A DNA stretch of 64,000 nt. Source: Takakia lepidozioides (taxonomy: Eukaryota > Streptophyta > Takakiopsida > Takakiales > Takakiaceae). Position numbers and translations under genes: made by a program. Shown one piece after another: positions 33,960-43,322 of this stretch; within the stretch, counting starts at the first letter, position 1; every line of letters starts with the position of its first letter. The stretch is taken from positions 2,480,001-2,544,000 of the forward strand of contig CM060731.1 of the NCBI GenBank assembly GCA_030704615.1, written 5' to 3'. The notes under the pieces were generated by a model. That model was not told where the DNA came from and did no database searches. It saw only the letters and a list, made by a program, of their open reading frames with translations.

Positions 33960-36125
33960 GTGAGCTAAAATCTTTGAACATTCATTTGGGAAATTCCTCT
34001 GAATATTATCACCGCTCCACGACGTACGTAGTCCTTGGAGCCTGGGCCTGAGCTTCATTTATATCATCTTGGTCTGCACATGCATTAAATGTTGATTAGA
34101 CTAGTATTAAATATTTACATTTGCAGTACATGAGAGGAGACATCCCATCGGAAATGATGATTCACTGAAGGAGAGAGACAAGCCTGACACAAAAGCTCAA
34201 AAGAGGGATGGCTGGAGTCCATTGGAGAAGGACCTGTGTGAGAAGGGCGTGGAGATATTTGGGAAGAACAGCTGCTTAATTGCAAGGCACCTGCTGAAAG
34301 GGTGGAAGACGTGTGCTGAAGTCGAAGCATGTATTGCTCATTTGGAAGCGCAAAGAGAAGAAGTACGTAATAATACAATTATCAATTGTTCATTGTTCAT
34401 TCCTTTTAGGATAGTTGATGGTCAGGCCCTCATATTGCGTTGTTCTCAAAGTCTCACACGTTTTCCTGGGCAGACTGATTAAGGCCACCTTCCTATAGGA
34501 GGATAACAGCTGGTCTAGGTGAAAGTTTCCTGGGACCATCCATTGCAATCTCCTTGCTGCTTATCGGCACACACTGCTTCCATGAAGTAAAAATTTGACC
34601 ACAGCTTTGATAGAACACAATCAGGATAATGTCTACCCTCTTATGGTGGATCCGGGGTCTGATTCGTTTGCAGAAGCAGAAAGACCAGAGGAAGGAAACA
34701 GAAGAAGAATCTGTGACCCACAATCCCCATGAGAAGCTTGCAAGAGCTAAACTTCCCGGAACTCAAGGTTTGTCCAGGGGGAAGAAGGTTGAGACTCGTC
34801 AAAGCAGAAACCCAGATCAGGAAGCAGATGGGGATGCCAAGCAGGTCCAGTGTTGTGAGAACTTGCAAACTGACAGGTATGAATGAAACTTTGTTTCTAT
34901 GATACGACAACCGTCATGAGGGCCTCAGGTGTTGTGGAATTGTATCATAGGTGCCTCTGGACAACAGCGAGTTGCGAGCTGGTAAGAAGGACTTCAGAGC
35001 ATGTAGGATTGCACCTTACGTCATTATTGTAACACCCCATTTCATGAGAAGCCACTGATGGCTTCAGATATTTCAGTAGTTAGGCAAGAGTGAAGTATTG
35101 GGAACAGGATACAAGTTCAGGAGTACACAAACTTTTCCTACATTTTCATAAGAACTATCAAACCTTCGATGTCTTGTGCTGCTGCATGTTGCTTTGTATT
35201 TATCAGACTTTCAGAGTTATATTTGATGATAGAATAAAAAATACTAGGACTGACATAAAGACCATGTCATTTATTTTATTAGAAAAACAAAAAAGACCAT
35301 CGTCCTGGCGGGCCATTTCACCCCAGTCTACATAATACTGTTCATATTGTCAGTTTTAGATGCGTTTGCAGCAGGTGGAGAATGGAGAGGCCTGGCCCGA
35401 TAAAAAATGAGCGCGAATTGTACAGGCGCTACAACCCCTGTGGGTGTGCAACAGCATGTGGAGACCATTGCCCATGTTTTGTGCGTGGCACGTACTGTGA
35501 GAAATACTGTGGGTGTCCTAAGGGCTGCAAGCACCGCTTTCTTGGTTGCAAATGTGGGAAAGGCCAGTGCAACCACAAACCTTGTCCATGCTTTTCTGCC
35601 CAACGCGGGTGTGATCCGGATGTGTGCAGACATTGTTGGGTTGGCTGCGGTGATGGTACGCTAGAAGGACTGCCGGTCAGAGAACACAAGAACACGTGCA
35701 AGAATATGAAGATGCTGCTGTGGCAGAAGCCACGATTACTGCTGGGGAGGTCAGATGTAGAGGGCTGGGGGCTGTTTACTAAAGGCGCCCTCCATCCAAA
35801 CGATTTTGTGGGAGAATATACTGGAGAGCTTCTATCTATTGAGGAAGCAGAGCAGCGAAGTGAACTTGAAAGCGCTTTTGTTTGTTTGATGAATGACCAC
35901 TTTGTCATAGATGCTTTAAGGAAGGGTAGTAAACTCAAGTTCGCTAACCACTCCTCGAAGCCCAATTGCAGAGCTCAGGTCGTGATGGTGGGGGGTGACC
36001 ATCGGGTGGGCATCTATGCCAAGAGAGCTATCGATGCAGGCGCAGAACTTTTATACAATTACTACTTAGATTCTGAGACAGCTCCAGATTGGGCCAAGAA
36101 ACCAGCACATCGAGATGGTATATAG
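32447..36125 (+). CDS. Enhancer-of-zeste-like histone H3K27 methyltransferase (PRC2 catalytic subunit)
   Basis: Four exons can be placed: 32,447-33,959 (GTGAGC donor), about 34,127-34,362 (GTACGT donor), 34,674-34,876 (GTATGA donor) and 35,372-36,125 (stop). Phases agree for exons 2-3 and 3-4; the exon 1-2 junction is off phase with the best sites, so its acceptor or donor is uncertain. Domains: an N-terminal region with TTWVFVDRNELMDEDQ and the Cys-rich FCRRCLRFDCPKHG, a SANT domain, a CXC pre-SET domain and a C-terminal SET domain, as in plant CLF/SWN and animal EZH proteins. The protein would trimethylate H3K27 in PRC2 for gene silencing. The VVGRRRIYYD-type block of land-plant proteins is not evident. 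It is the only convincing host gene here. Confidence 0.85.
34127..34362 (+). CDS. E(z)-like gene, SANT-domain exon
   Basis: After the acceptor TTTGCAG the frame reads to DGWSPLEKDLCEKGVEIFGK and NSCLIARHLLKGWKTCAEVE, the SANT/Myb-like domain that directly precedes the CXC region in plant E(z) proteins. The donor is GAAGAA|GTACGT. An alternative acceptor 8 bases further in (AG at 34,133-34,134) would restore phase with the 33,959 donor. Confidence 0.8.
34674..34876 (+). CDS. E(z)-like gene, basic linker exon
   Basis: Bounded by TTTGCAG at 34,673 and ACAG|GTATGA at 34,876, phase 0 in and phase 2 out, both fitting the neighbouring exons. It encodes a polar, Lys/Arg/Glu/Gln-rich linker (KQKDQRKETEEESVTHN, QSRNPDQEADGDAKQVQ) between SANT and CXC, without conserved motifs. 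Confidence 0.65.
35372..36125 (+). CDS. E(z)-like gene, CXC and SET-domain exon
   Basis: The acceptor TTTGCAG at 35,371 gives the required phase. The CXC domain runs from YNPCGCATACGDHCPC through CEKYCGCPKGC to CDPDVCRHCWVGCGDG, with regularly spaced cysteines. The SET domain has LLLGRSDVEGWGLFTKG, VGEYTGELLSIEEAE, KLKFANHSSKPNC (the NHS cofactor motif) and GDHRVGIYAKRAI. Unusual points: the segment between EAEQR and CLMNDHFVIDA is about four residues shorter than in EZH2 or land-plant CLF, and the usual FxDYRY ends as LLYNYYLDSE. The protein ends DWAKKPAHRDGI, a normal length after SET. Confidence 0.9.
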
Positions 36126-38626
36126 ACAATATTGTTTATTCAGGCTTGCCGGTACGGTCGCCGGGGATGGCCGTACCGGAGACGCGCTGTCAAATCCCCA
36201 CCCCCCGCTGCTTCCCTCTCACCTGCGAGCCTGTACTCTAGGTAGTATAAAGCAAAACAAAACCAGAGGGTTGGCTAGAAGCGCACGGTGGTGTGGTGTG
36301 CTATACAGTGACGAGGTCTGGGTTTCAAATCGTCGCAGTCAATGCTACTTGAGAGATTGGGTTGCACATGCAGTTAATTATTGTACTTTTTCATCTCCAA
36401 AATAATTCTAAGTCCAAGATCCTCACTCTCCTCCCCTGTTCCAAGTGTCCGCTCCTATGTCCCCTCCTTGTTCCCAGGCCCGCTCCCCTATCCCTGTTCT
36501 TTGTTCTCGGTCCCGCTCCCCTCCTCGTCCCCTGGAATGCGGCTCGCTCTTCTGTTCCGATCCCCCCTCCTCTCCTCGCCCCTTGGAATGTGATTTGTTC
36601 CCCTGTTCCCGGTCCCTGCTCCCCTCCTAGTTCCCCTGTCCCAATGGGAAGTTGGGATCGTGGAGCGGGAACATGGGAGCAAAATTGGAGAATGTTTGGG
36701 AACATGGTCCTAAAGCATGAGGGGGGAACAAGAGGTGTGGAGCGCTCCCCACCTTCCTAGTGGGGGATGAGATTTGACTGGTAGTTTGCCCTAGCCTTTT
36801 GGAGCTCCGGCCAGCGGGCCCCACCACCTCACACGCTTGCCTTAAACTCGTTGGGTAAGCGTAGTCCTCGCCATTGAAGCCTTGATTATGCATAATGTCA
36901 CTAAGTAAGCAACTACATGCACTCACTAAGCCGTTTTGTCATTTATCTTCCTTTTACACACAATACACAAGTACATAGATGATCTCTATGTTCAGTTTAA
37001 TTTGTCAAAAGCAAAATACTTAATGCATCGAGTATCTGAAGTATACCGATGTTCCCTACATGGAACACTGCAACTTCCCGTACATGGATTATAACCCTTA
37101 AAACCCAAGACAACATTATTTTGGTGCATCTCAATGTCACATTAGGTGCATTTTGCATAATGTTATGGTGCATCTTGCTTCATTTTCATTTTCATTCTGG
37201 TGTGTGTTTCTTACTTTCTACCCCGTTGCTCCATTCCATTGGATCACCCAGCATTCACCTAGGTTATGCACAGGCAAGGTGCAAACACCCAACCACTAGG
37301 CTACCTGTTTAAGTGCAGAGAAAAGTCATAATGCAGTGGGGTAAAAGGAGAGGATTATGATTATCGTTCCCCTCATTTGGGTGATTTGCAAAGAGTAGAA
37401 AAACCAGCAAATGGCGTGCTCTCAATATTTTATTACCTGGAATGATTTTCCAGTCGATATTTGTCACAGATGAGGTTAGTAGGCCTAAGGTAGTGACTAA
37501 GCAAGGAAGGGGAACAGTCAGAATGGCAAAGGCCAAGGGTTACACCTTAGGGTAGCAAGTAAGGGAATACCAAACGGTATTCTAAGAGCAAGGGGGGGAA
37601 TCCTCATGGAGTATTAAGGAGGACCTGGTGTGAGACTTTGGATAAGACATAGGCTTATCCTTGAAGAGCAAGGCTGTAGACAACTAGACTTCGTGATTAT
37701 TCGTGGCAGTAGAGGATTCTAGGTTGGGTGGTTAACTTGCTCATACAGTGTTAATGTGGAGACTGGTTTACTAGATTAAGATAGGACTCTGACGATATCC
37801 AAGTATGGTCCTCAAAAGTACCCAAAGAATCCACTTTTAAGTCCAAAGTACGATTATTTGAAGTATTTGAAAGTATCCGATCATTTTCCCATGTTGATCT
37901 GCCGATCCATGATCTAGGGCATTTAGAGTCTTACTGGAAGACTTTGTCCAGCAGCCAGAGTATGGTCCTTTGAGGTCCAAAACTATCCAATTGATGCTTT
38001 TTATTGTTCAATAGTAGTAAGTTGTTTTGGGTGCATAGAGGCAAAAATATGGCTTCTGTGGGGCACTTGTCTACAGATTATTTGGTCTCACTGGAAGACA
38101 ATGTCCAATACATTGCAGAGGAGGATCTCTGATGGATTACAAAATATCATTGATTAGTAGTGGCTCCTGTATCAACCGGTTCACATGTATCCATGTCTTT
38201 TTGATACCATCTTGAAATTCAACCAATATGATGGGGGAGGGAAAGAATGGCAATTTTGAAATGTTTTTTTTAATGGGAAAACTCAAATTCTCTCGGAAGA
38301 GGGAGAGTCAGTTGGGTTTGAAAACTTTACTGGCTTTGAGGGAACTTGAACTCTCTCCGTAGAAGGAGAGTGGATGGGTTTCCATTTTTATTGTCTTTTG
38401 GTCCCAAGCGAGAGAGCAAATACCAATGGCAGTGACTTTGGGTTCTTTAACCTCAGGGCAAGTGTTCTCCATTTTCCACCATATGTAGGTCCTTTCCAAA
38501 GCGTGGATTTTTTTTTTTCCATGTTTTTAGTTCCCGAACGTGTAGTTTATGATTTGAAGTGACAAAATTGCGTTCAATTTGCATATTAGACTGTCTTAAA
38601 AGTGATAAATTGGAATGTGCTTCATA
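36126..38626 (+). other. E(z) 3' flank: hairpin, CT-rich minisatellite, possible SINE head
   Basis: A 9-bp inverted repeat (CCGGTACGG / CCGTACCGG) at 36,149-36,179 forms a hairpin 24 bases after the stop. At 36,266-36,335 GGTTGGCTAGAAG and GGGTTTCAAATCG resemble tRNA A and B boxes, as in a tRNA-derived SINE. 36,425-36,640 is a C/T-rich minisatellite based on CCCGCTCCCCTCCTCGTCCC and CCTGGAATG. The rest, to 38,626, shows no gene; short repeats of CTCTCNGNAGANGGAGAGT occur near 38,290 and 38,355. Confidence 0.45.
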
Positions 38627-40776
38627 TCGACGAACATCTATTGCTTCACGGCATTCCTTCTGCTGGCAGTTTGCCAATTCACTGGACGCACCAATTGGCG
38701 GTCATTTGAATTTTTAAAAATGAAAAAATTCAAGCGACCACGAATATTGGCAATCGATTGTAATGTAAAAAATGCAAAAATGCAAACAAGTGTCGACGCT
38801 TGAATTTTCAAAAATGGAAAAATTCAAACGACCGCCAATATTGGTTGTCGCTTGTAATGTAAAAAAACACAAAAATACAAACGAACGCCAATATTGGCGG
38901 TCGCTAGAATTCTTAAAAATGGAAAATTTCAAGACACCGTCAATGTTGCCAGTCGCTTCATTTTTAACAAAAAAAAAAACAAGCGATTGCCAACATCGGT
39001 AGTCACATCATTTAAAAAAATAAAAAATACAAGCGACGTCAATATTGGCGGTCGCTTGTAATTTTAAAAATAAAAAAATACAAGCAACCGCCAATATTGC
39101 TGGTCGTTTGAGTTAATAATTCATTTTTAAATAAAAATATCATTTATTTATAAAATGGTTAATTCAAGCGACCGTCCATATTGGTAGTAGCTTACATTTT
39201 GGTTTTTTTAAATCCAGGCGACCGTCAATATTGACAGACCTTTCTCATTTTATTTTCTTAAAAATAAAATTATGAATTCAAACGACAGCCAATATTGGGG
39301 GCCGCTTGTATTTTTTCTTTTTTTAAAAAAAAACAATGGCCAATATTGACGATAGTTTTTTTTTTCCCTTAAAACGAAGCGACTGCCAATATTGGTGGTC
39401 ACGTGAATTTTTCCATTTCTTAAAATTCAAGCGACCGCCAACAATATTGGCCATTGTGAGGGATTCAGAAAAAGGAGAGTTGTATTTTTTTGATGCAAAA
39501 TAAATTAGTCGTGAACTTTAAAAATAAAAATAAAAAAACGACCTCCATTATGGCAGTCGTTTGTAGCTTAGAAAATGCACAAATACCAGCGACCGCCTAT
39601 ATTGGCGATCGCTTGAATTAATAAAAATTTAGATAAATATAGAAAAAGATTTTCTAATTGAAATATGAGTATAAAAATATTATTTTATCATTTTTGAAAA
39701 CATGGCCGCTAATATTGGGGTCGCTTGTAATTTAAAAATATGCAACAATACTTAAATTGGTTTATTTAGAAAATAAACCAACCAGGGGGATAAATAAATA
39801 AATAAATAAATAACATCAATATTGGCGGTCGCTTCTATTTTTATTTTATTTTTTTAATTACAAGATTTTTCCATTTTCTAAAATTCAAACAGTCGCTTGA
39901 ATTGTTCCATTTTTAAAAAATTCAAGCGACCCCCAATATTTGGGGTCGCTTGAATTTTTGCATTTATCAAATTACGGTATTGGGTCGCTTGTATTTTTGT
40001 ATTTTTTAAATTACAAACGACCGCCATTGGCAGTCGCTAGAATTTTTCTATTTTTTAAAATTCAAGCGACCGCCAATATTGGCGGTCATTCGAATTGTTC
40101 CAATATTGGGGATCGCTTGAATTTTTCCATTTATTAAAATTCAAACAATCGCCAATATGGGCGATCGCTTGAATTTTTGCATTTTTGTTTTGTTATGTTG
40201 TTTATTTTATTTTTTTCTTGGGGGGGGGGGGGCCAAGGGTAGCAGCCTTGATTAATTTTATTCATGAATTATTGTGTTTTTTTTAATTATAAAAAATTCG
40301 AGCGACCACCAATATGGGCGCTCCCTTGAATATTTTCTATTTTTAAAAATTCAAGAGACCGCCAATATCGGCGGGCGAACATGAGCTCAACCCGCAAGGA
40401 TTCCACACGGCCCTACCGGCCGTGGCCTGTCTAAGCTGCCACGTAAGTAGGGCAATTGTGTAGGAAGCCATAATGGCGGTCGCTTGAAAATGAAGAAAAT
40501 ACAGCGAATGTAAATGGTATCACATCAACCGTTTGTGACATAGGCATATCGTGCAAACAAAAGACAATTACGGAGAGTTGAGCTCTTGCATGAACTTACA
40601 TTTCCAGCGTAGGGCGTAGGAGGTGCATTGCACATTGTGAGGCGAATCACTCATAAACCGGGGCCATATTCCATATAGCTTGGCAGCGCTAATGTACGTG
40701 GAGTTGATATTGTTGCGTCCAATGGATTGGCATATTGCCAGCAGGAGGAACGCCTTGAAGCAATACATGTTCGTCG
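38627..40776. mobile_element. Foldback-like locus: inverted arms around the palindrome array
   Basis: 38,627-38,695 and 40,709-40,776 are inverted copies of each other (about 69 bases, roughly 85% identical by eye): TCGACGAACATCTATTGCTT on the left is matched by AAGCAATACATGTTCGTCGA on the right. They enclose the array of palindromes. Both arms belong to the same coding frame (STNMYCFKAFLLLAICQSIG on the minus strand at right, STNIYCFTAFLLLAVCQFTG on the plus strand at left). A foldback transposon, or an inverted duplication of an element gene around a satellite, would explain this. Confidence 0.55.
38690..40480. repeat. Array of about 25 AATATT-centred palindromes in AT-rich DNA
   Basis: The unit is AAGCGACCGCC-AATATT-GGCGGTCGCTT, perfect or nearly so, separated by 20-100 bases of A/T-rich DNA that itself reads ATTTTTAAAAAT-like. 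Well-preserved units lie near 38,830, 38,885, 39,040, 39,595, 39,920, 40,065 and 40,150; many others carry one to four changes, often on both sides of the centre. A GGGGGGGGGGGG run occurs at 40,221-40,232 and an AAAT microsatellite at 39,793-39,811. No coding capacity is credible. Transcripts would fold into repeated hairpins. Confidence 0.85.
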
Positions 40777-40858
40777 ACATCCCGGACATATTTATGCCCC
40801 AGGGGGGCAGAGCCAGTACGGATACTTCAACAACGTGACGAGGTGGAAGGACAAACAT
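40568..40858 (-). CDS. Unidentified minus-strand ORF, possible transposon gene exon
   Basis: 96 codons (GMSTNMYCFKAFLLLAICQS, then YISAAKLYGIWPRFMSDSPH and LRWKCKFMQELNSP). The homologous inverted stretch at 38,620-38,695 shows changes that keep the protein similar (CFTAFLLLAVCQFTG), so the sequence was probably coding. The family is not recognised. It lies downstream, on the same strand, of the spliced ORFs at 40,977-41,517 and could be a later exon of that gene. Confidence 0.35.
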   Translation of the reverse strand: MFVLPPRHVVEVSVLALPPWGINMSGMSTNMYCFKAFLLLAICQSIGRNNINSTYISAAKLYGIWPRFMSDSPHNVQCTSYALRWKCKFMQELNSP

Positions 40859-40976
40859 CGGAGGTATTGGAACATGGGGTGGACACTAGAGCAATGGCGG
40901 TGTCAAAGGTGGAGGAGGAACAAGTACATACAAAAGTGCGAGAGTGCGAGAGTGAGAAATATCCAACATTAGGAGG

Positions 40977-41270
40977 TTAAGGGAGGAGAGAGATTGTCTG
41001 TAAATGTATCACAATTCCATCACTGAACTGCCCTGTAATTGAGACGCAAACAATGCCCTGCGGCAGAGCACCTGAAAGGGGTCCCTGAACTCCCACAGAG
41101 CTCTCATCCACTCCCTGGCCTGCATGACCCCCCCCCCCCGCCCCCCTCATCCATACTAGTGCCCTATAGTGATGCACCCCCTCCAAGTGTGCCATGTTGG
41201 TCATGAGGGATTTCCAACCATGTTCCTTGCAGTAGTTGTACTCTATCCGAGAGGGCATCCTCTTAAACAC
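40977..41270 (-). CDS. Minus-strand exon 2 of unidentified gene in the inverted-repeat locus
   Basis: Read leftward: VFKRMPSRIEYNYCKEHGWK, MTNMAHLEGVHHYRALVWMR, then low-quality Gly-rich sequence over a C-run at 41,131-41,140. It is preceded on the minus strand by the acceptor GCATGTGTAG, which pairs with a GTAAGT donor after the frame ending GSKGFITRF. The function is unknown. Confidence 0.4.
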   Translation of the reverse strand: MFKRMPSRIEYNYCKEHGWKSLMTNMAHLEGVHHYRALVWMRGAGGGGHAGQGVDESSVGVQGPLSGALPQGIVCVSITGQFSDGIVIHLQTISLLP

Positions 41271-41298
41271 CCGTTGCTACACATGCCAAAAATTAAAG

Positions 41299-41517
41299 TT
41301 AGTTCTTCACGATGATGGAGCCATAAAGAAGACATAACAAAATACATAGGGAAGTATGACTTACAAATCGAGTGATAAAACCCTTGGATCCGTCGGGGCC
41401 CCACTCAACAGCACACCACAGATGGCAAGCGTGGGCGAAGCTGACGATGCGATCGCCGTCCAGCTCCGACACGACCTCGCCGATATCTGGCGCGATCGCG
41501 TCGTCAGCTTTGCCCAC
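41299..41517 (-). CDS. Minus-strand exon 1 of unidentified gene, containing the hairpin
   Basis: Reads GKADDAIAPDIGEVVSELDG, DRIVSFAHACHLWCAVEWGP, then GSKGFITRF followed by the donor CGATTT|GTAAGT. Beyond the donor the ORF is intron. The hairpin lies inside this exon, so the plus strand encodes a near-copy (GEADDAIA and RVVSFAHTCRLWYV). Confidence 0.4.
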   Translation of the reverse strand: MGKADDAIAPDIGEVVSELDGDRIVSFAHACHLWCAVEWGPDGSKGFITRFVSHTSLCILLCLLYGSIIVKN

Positions 41518-41531
41518 ACTTGCCGTCTATG
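41418..41531. repeat. 40-bp stem hairpin
   Basis: 41,418-41,456 and 41,492-41,531 pair over 40 bases with five differences, all transitions, so in RNA they would be G-U pairs. The loop is about 35 bases. The size is compatible with a small-RNA precursor or an inverted duplication. Confidence 0.65.
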
Positions 41532-41672
41532 GTATGTTGTTGCCTCGTCGTGTACAACTCAACATTGTTTGCGTCTCAATTACAGGGCAGTTCAGTGATG
41601 GGATTGTGATTCATTTATAGACAATCTCTCTCCTCCCTTACCCTCCTAATGTTGGATATTTCTCACTCCCGC

Positions 41673-42266
41673 ACTGTGTCTTGCACACCAGACACAAGGA
41701 AGCACACTCTCTCGCCCAACGCAGTCTCTCAAGTTCCCAAAGTACTTGGGGAATCTTACATACGGCAACGCCTTTTGGAACTTCAACGACGTTTTCTCGC
41801 CCCTGTTCCCATGCAATGGAAAACAACGACGTCTCTCCAAACAATGGATTCAAAGCCTGCGTGATCTGCACCCAGCTGTGCTGGAGCGTTGTTAACCGCT
41901 GGTTTGTGACTTAAGCGAAATGGACTTTCAACAGTGCAGCCTATTTTCCCAAGACACTTGACAGAGGTTGTCCGATGGTATGTCTGCAGAACGATTACAT
42001 AATAGTCGTTAATGGCTAATCAGTAGTGGTAGGAACTTAGGCGAAGCTATATATCACTATAGCTGCGACTAAGTCCTATGTAAGCATACAGCAAGGCAGT
42101 ACACTATGTGCTACTGTGAACAAGATCTATTCAGAGATGATGTACTTTCTCACCATCTCACGTTCTCTCATCATGCATATTCTCTCTATCTCACGTTCTC
42201 TCTACACATAAGTACTTGGAAAAGCATTGTTTTACTTCAGAGTCATCACATCATAGCACAAGTACA
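41673..42266. other. Flank between inverted-repeat locus and gypsy element
   Basis: A minus ORF at 41,638-41,871 (GETSLFSIAWEQGRENVVEV, LRWARECASLCLVCKTQCGS) could be an upstream exon of the gene above, but I found no splice pair. The rest holds nothing recognised. GTACA at 42,262-42,266 is the left target-site duplication of the next element. Confidence 0.35.
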
Positions 42267-42948
42267 TGTCGAGTGGCTTTTACTCACCCATCCCTTCGCT
42301 ATTCGAGGTGGAAACTCCAAGATAGAAGAGTTGGATATCTCTAAGCACTCAGCCCGCTCAGAACAATCAGTCATGACCTGCAGCTAGTGTATCATGGTTG
42401 TGCTTCCTATTTGTATTCCTTCTCGCCTTCATGTTATCAATTTACCTTACCGTGTATACTGAAGCATCAGATTGCTTCAGTATCTACTAATTTCCCGTTA
42501 ATCATGCATTCATTCCACAACTTCACTCATGTCTCTCTACGCAGTGCGATTGTATCGAATAAGTATCAAATTATGATTTATCAGTATAAGGCCAATGCCA
42601 TGGTGACACTAATCCGCCCTACAGTATCACTACAGCTTTGCATGTAACAAGCATCTACTGTTCATCTCTCCTGCTTCTCCGTGCTCTCGTTCTTCCTCTC
42701 CGCCTGATCTCCTCTCATGCATGACTCAGAAGCGCTCCCTGTGAAGTGATCCTCTTTTCGTTGCCGCTCTCCTTATCTACCCGCAAGCTGTTCTAACCAC
42801 CTAACTAACTAACCGTCATCCCTGAAGTAACCCGTTCCCTCTGCAAATGTCGTTCCCTCACAGTCGTTCCCTGTCAATGATAACTGTTCCCTATGTACTG
42901 TGACAGGCTGTGTGAAGCTGTGTCGGGCTGTGCCGGCTGTGATTGGCT
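42267..42948 (-). mobile_element. 3' LTR of the gypsy element, inner end deleted
   Basis: Matches 48,857-49,540 almost base for base from TGTCGAG onward. Similarity stops inside the GGCTGTG minisatellite at about 42,948, where integrase sequence follows directly. The U3 start, polypurine tract and integrase C-terminus are therefore lost in one deletion. Confidence 0.85.
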
Positions 42949-43319
42949 AAGATAGTACATAGTTATTTGTTGGTAGCCTCTGCCTGCCCATTACCCTGTG
43001 GGTAATATGTTGTACACTTCCTATGCACAATCATGAACTCTTTAGTCAATAGTTCAATGGTCTCATTAATGAAGTGACTTCCCTGATCACTGATAAATTC
43101 CAGGGGACACTGAAATGGTTTAGTAGGCATCGTAGGATGCAAAGCCATCTTCCCAGATCTTTGCAAAGGTCCTAGCCTTTGACATTGATCACAACTCTGA
43201 CAATACTTGTGTACATCTTTGAACAAAGTAGGCCACCAGTATCCTGCAAGTAGTATCTTCCTACTGGTAGTCTCTTCTCCAAAATGACCTCCAGTCACTC
43301 CTTTATGAACTTCCTCCAA
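42949..43319 (-). pseudogene. Integrase fragment with core deletion
   Basis: The H2C2 zinc finger is present (VHKGVTGGHFGEE ... CQSCDQCQRLG), then TMPTKPFQ is joined straight to CPLEFISDQGSHF. Relative to 14,285-14,800, about 180 bases are missing, including the first catalytic Asp (GLDFVGPI). The second Asp and the Glu (GNGQAEATNK) remain. The frame ends at the LTR deletion. Confidence 0.8.
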
Positions 43320-43322
43320 AAC

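Larger units (their letters stand above)
40946..41672. repeat. 110-bp inverted repeat with 0.5-kb spacer
   Basis: 40,946-41,055 and 41,563-41,672 are inverted copies with few differences, from GAGTGAGAAATATCCAACAT to GAGACGCAAACAATG. The spacer carries minus-strand ORFs and a smaller hairpin. TIR-like arms around coding sequence suggest a DNA transposon or MITE-type element; no target duplication was recognised at the arm ends. Confidence 0.65.

Noticed and set aside
35429-35965. 178-aa minus ORF
   Set aside because: It is antisense to the CXC-SET exon of the E(z)-like gene, whose conserved motifs fix the strand.
37235-37312. tRNA-like sequence on the minus strand (GGTAGCCTAGTGGTTGGG)
   Set aside because: An A-box-like string is present but no B box (GGTTCGAATCC type) or cloverleaf follows.
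38690-40480. CRISPR-like regular array
   Set aside because: Units are palindromes with irregular A/T-rich spacing and there are no cas genes; the genome is eukaryotic.
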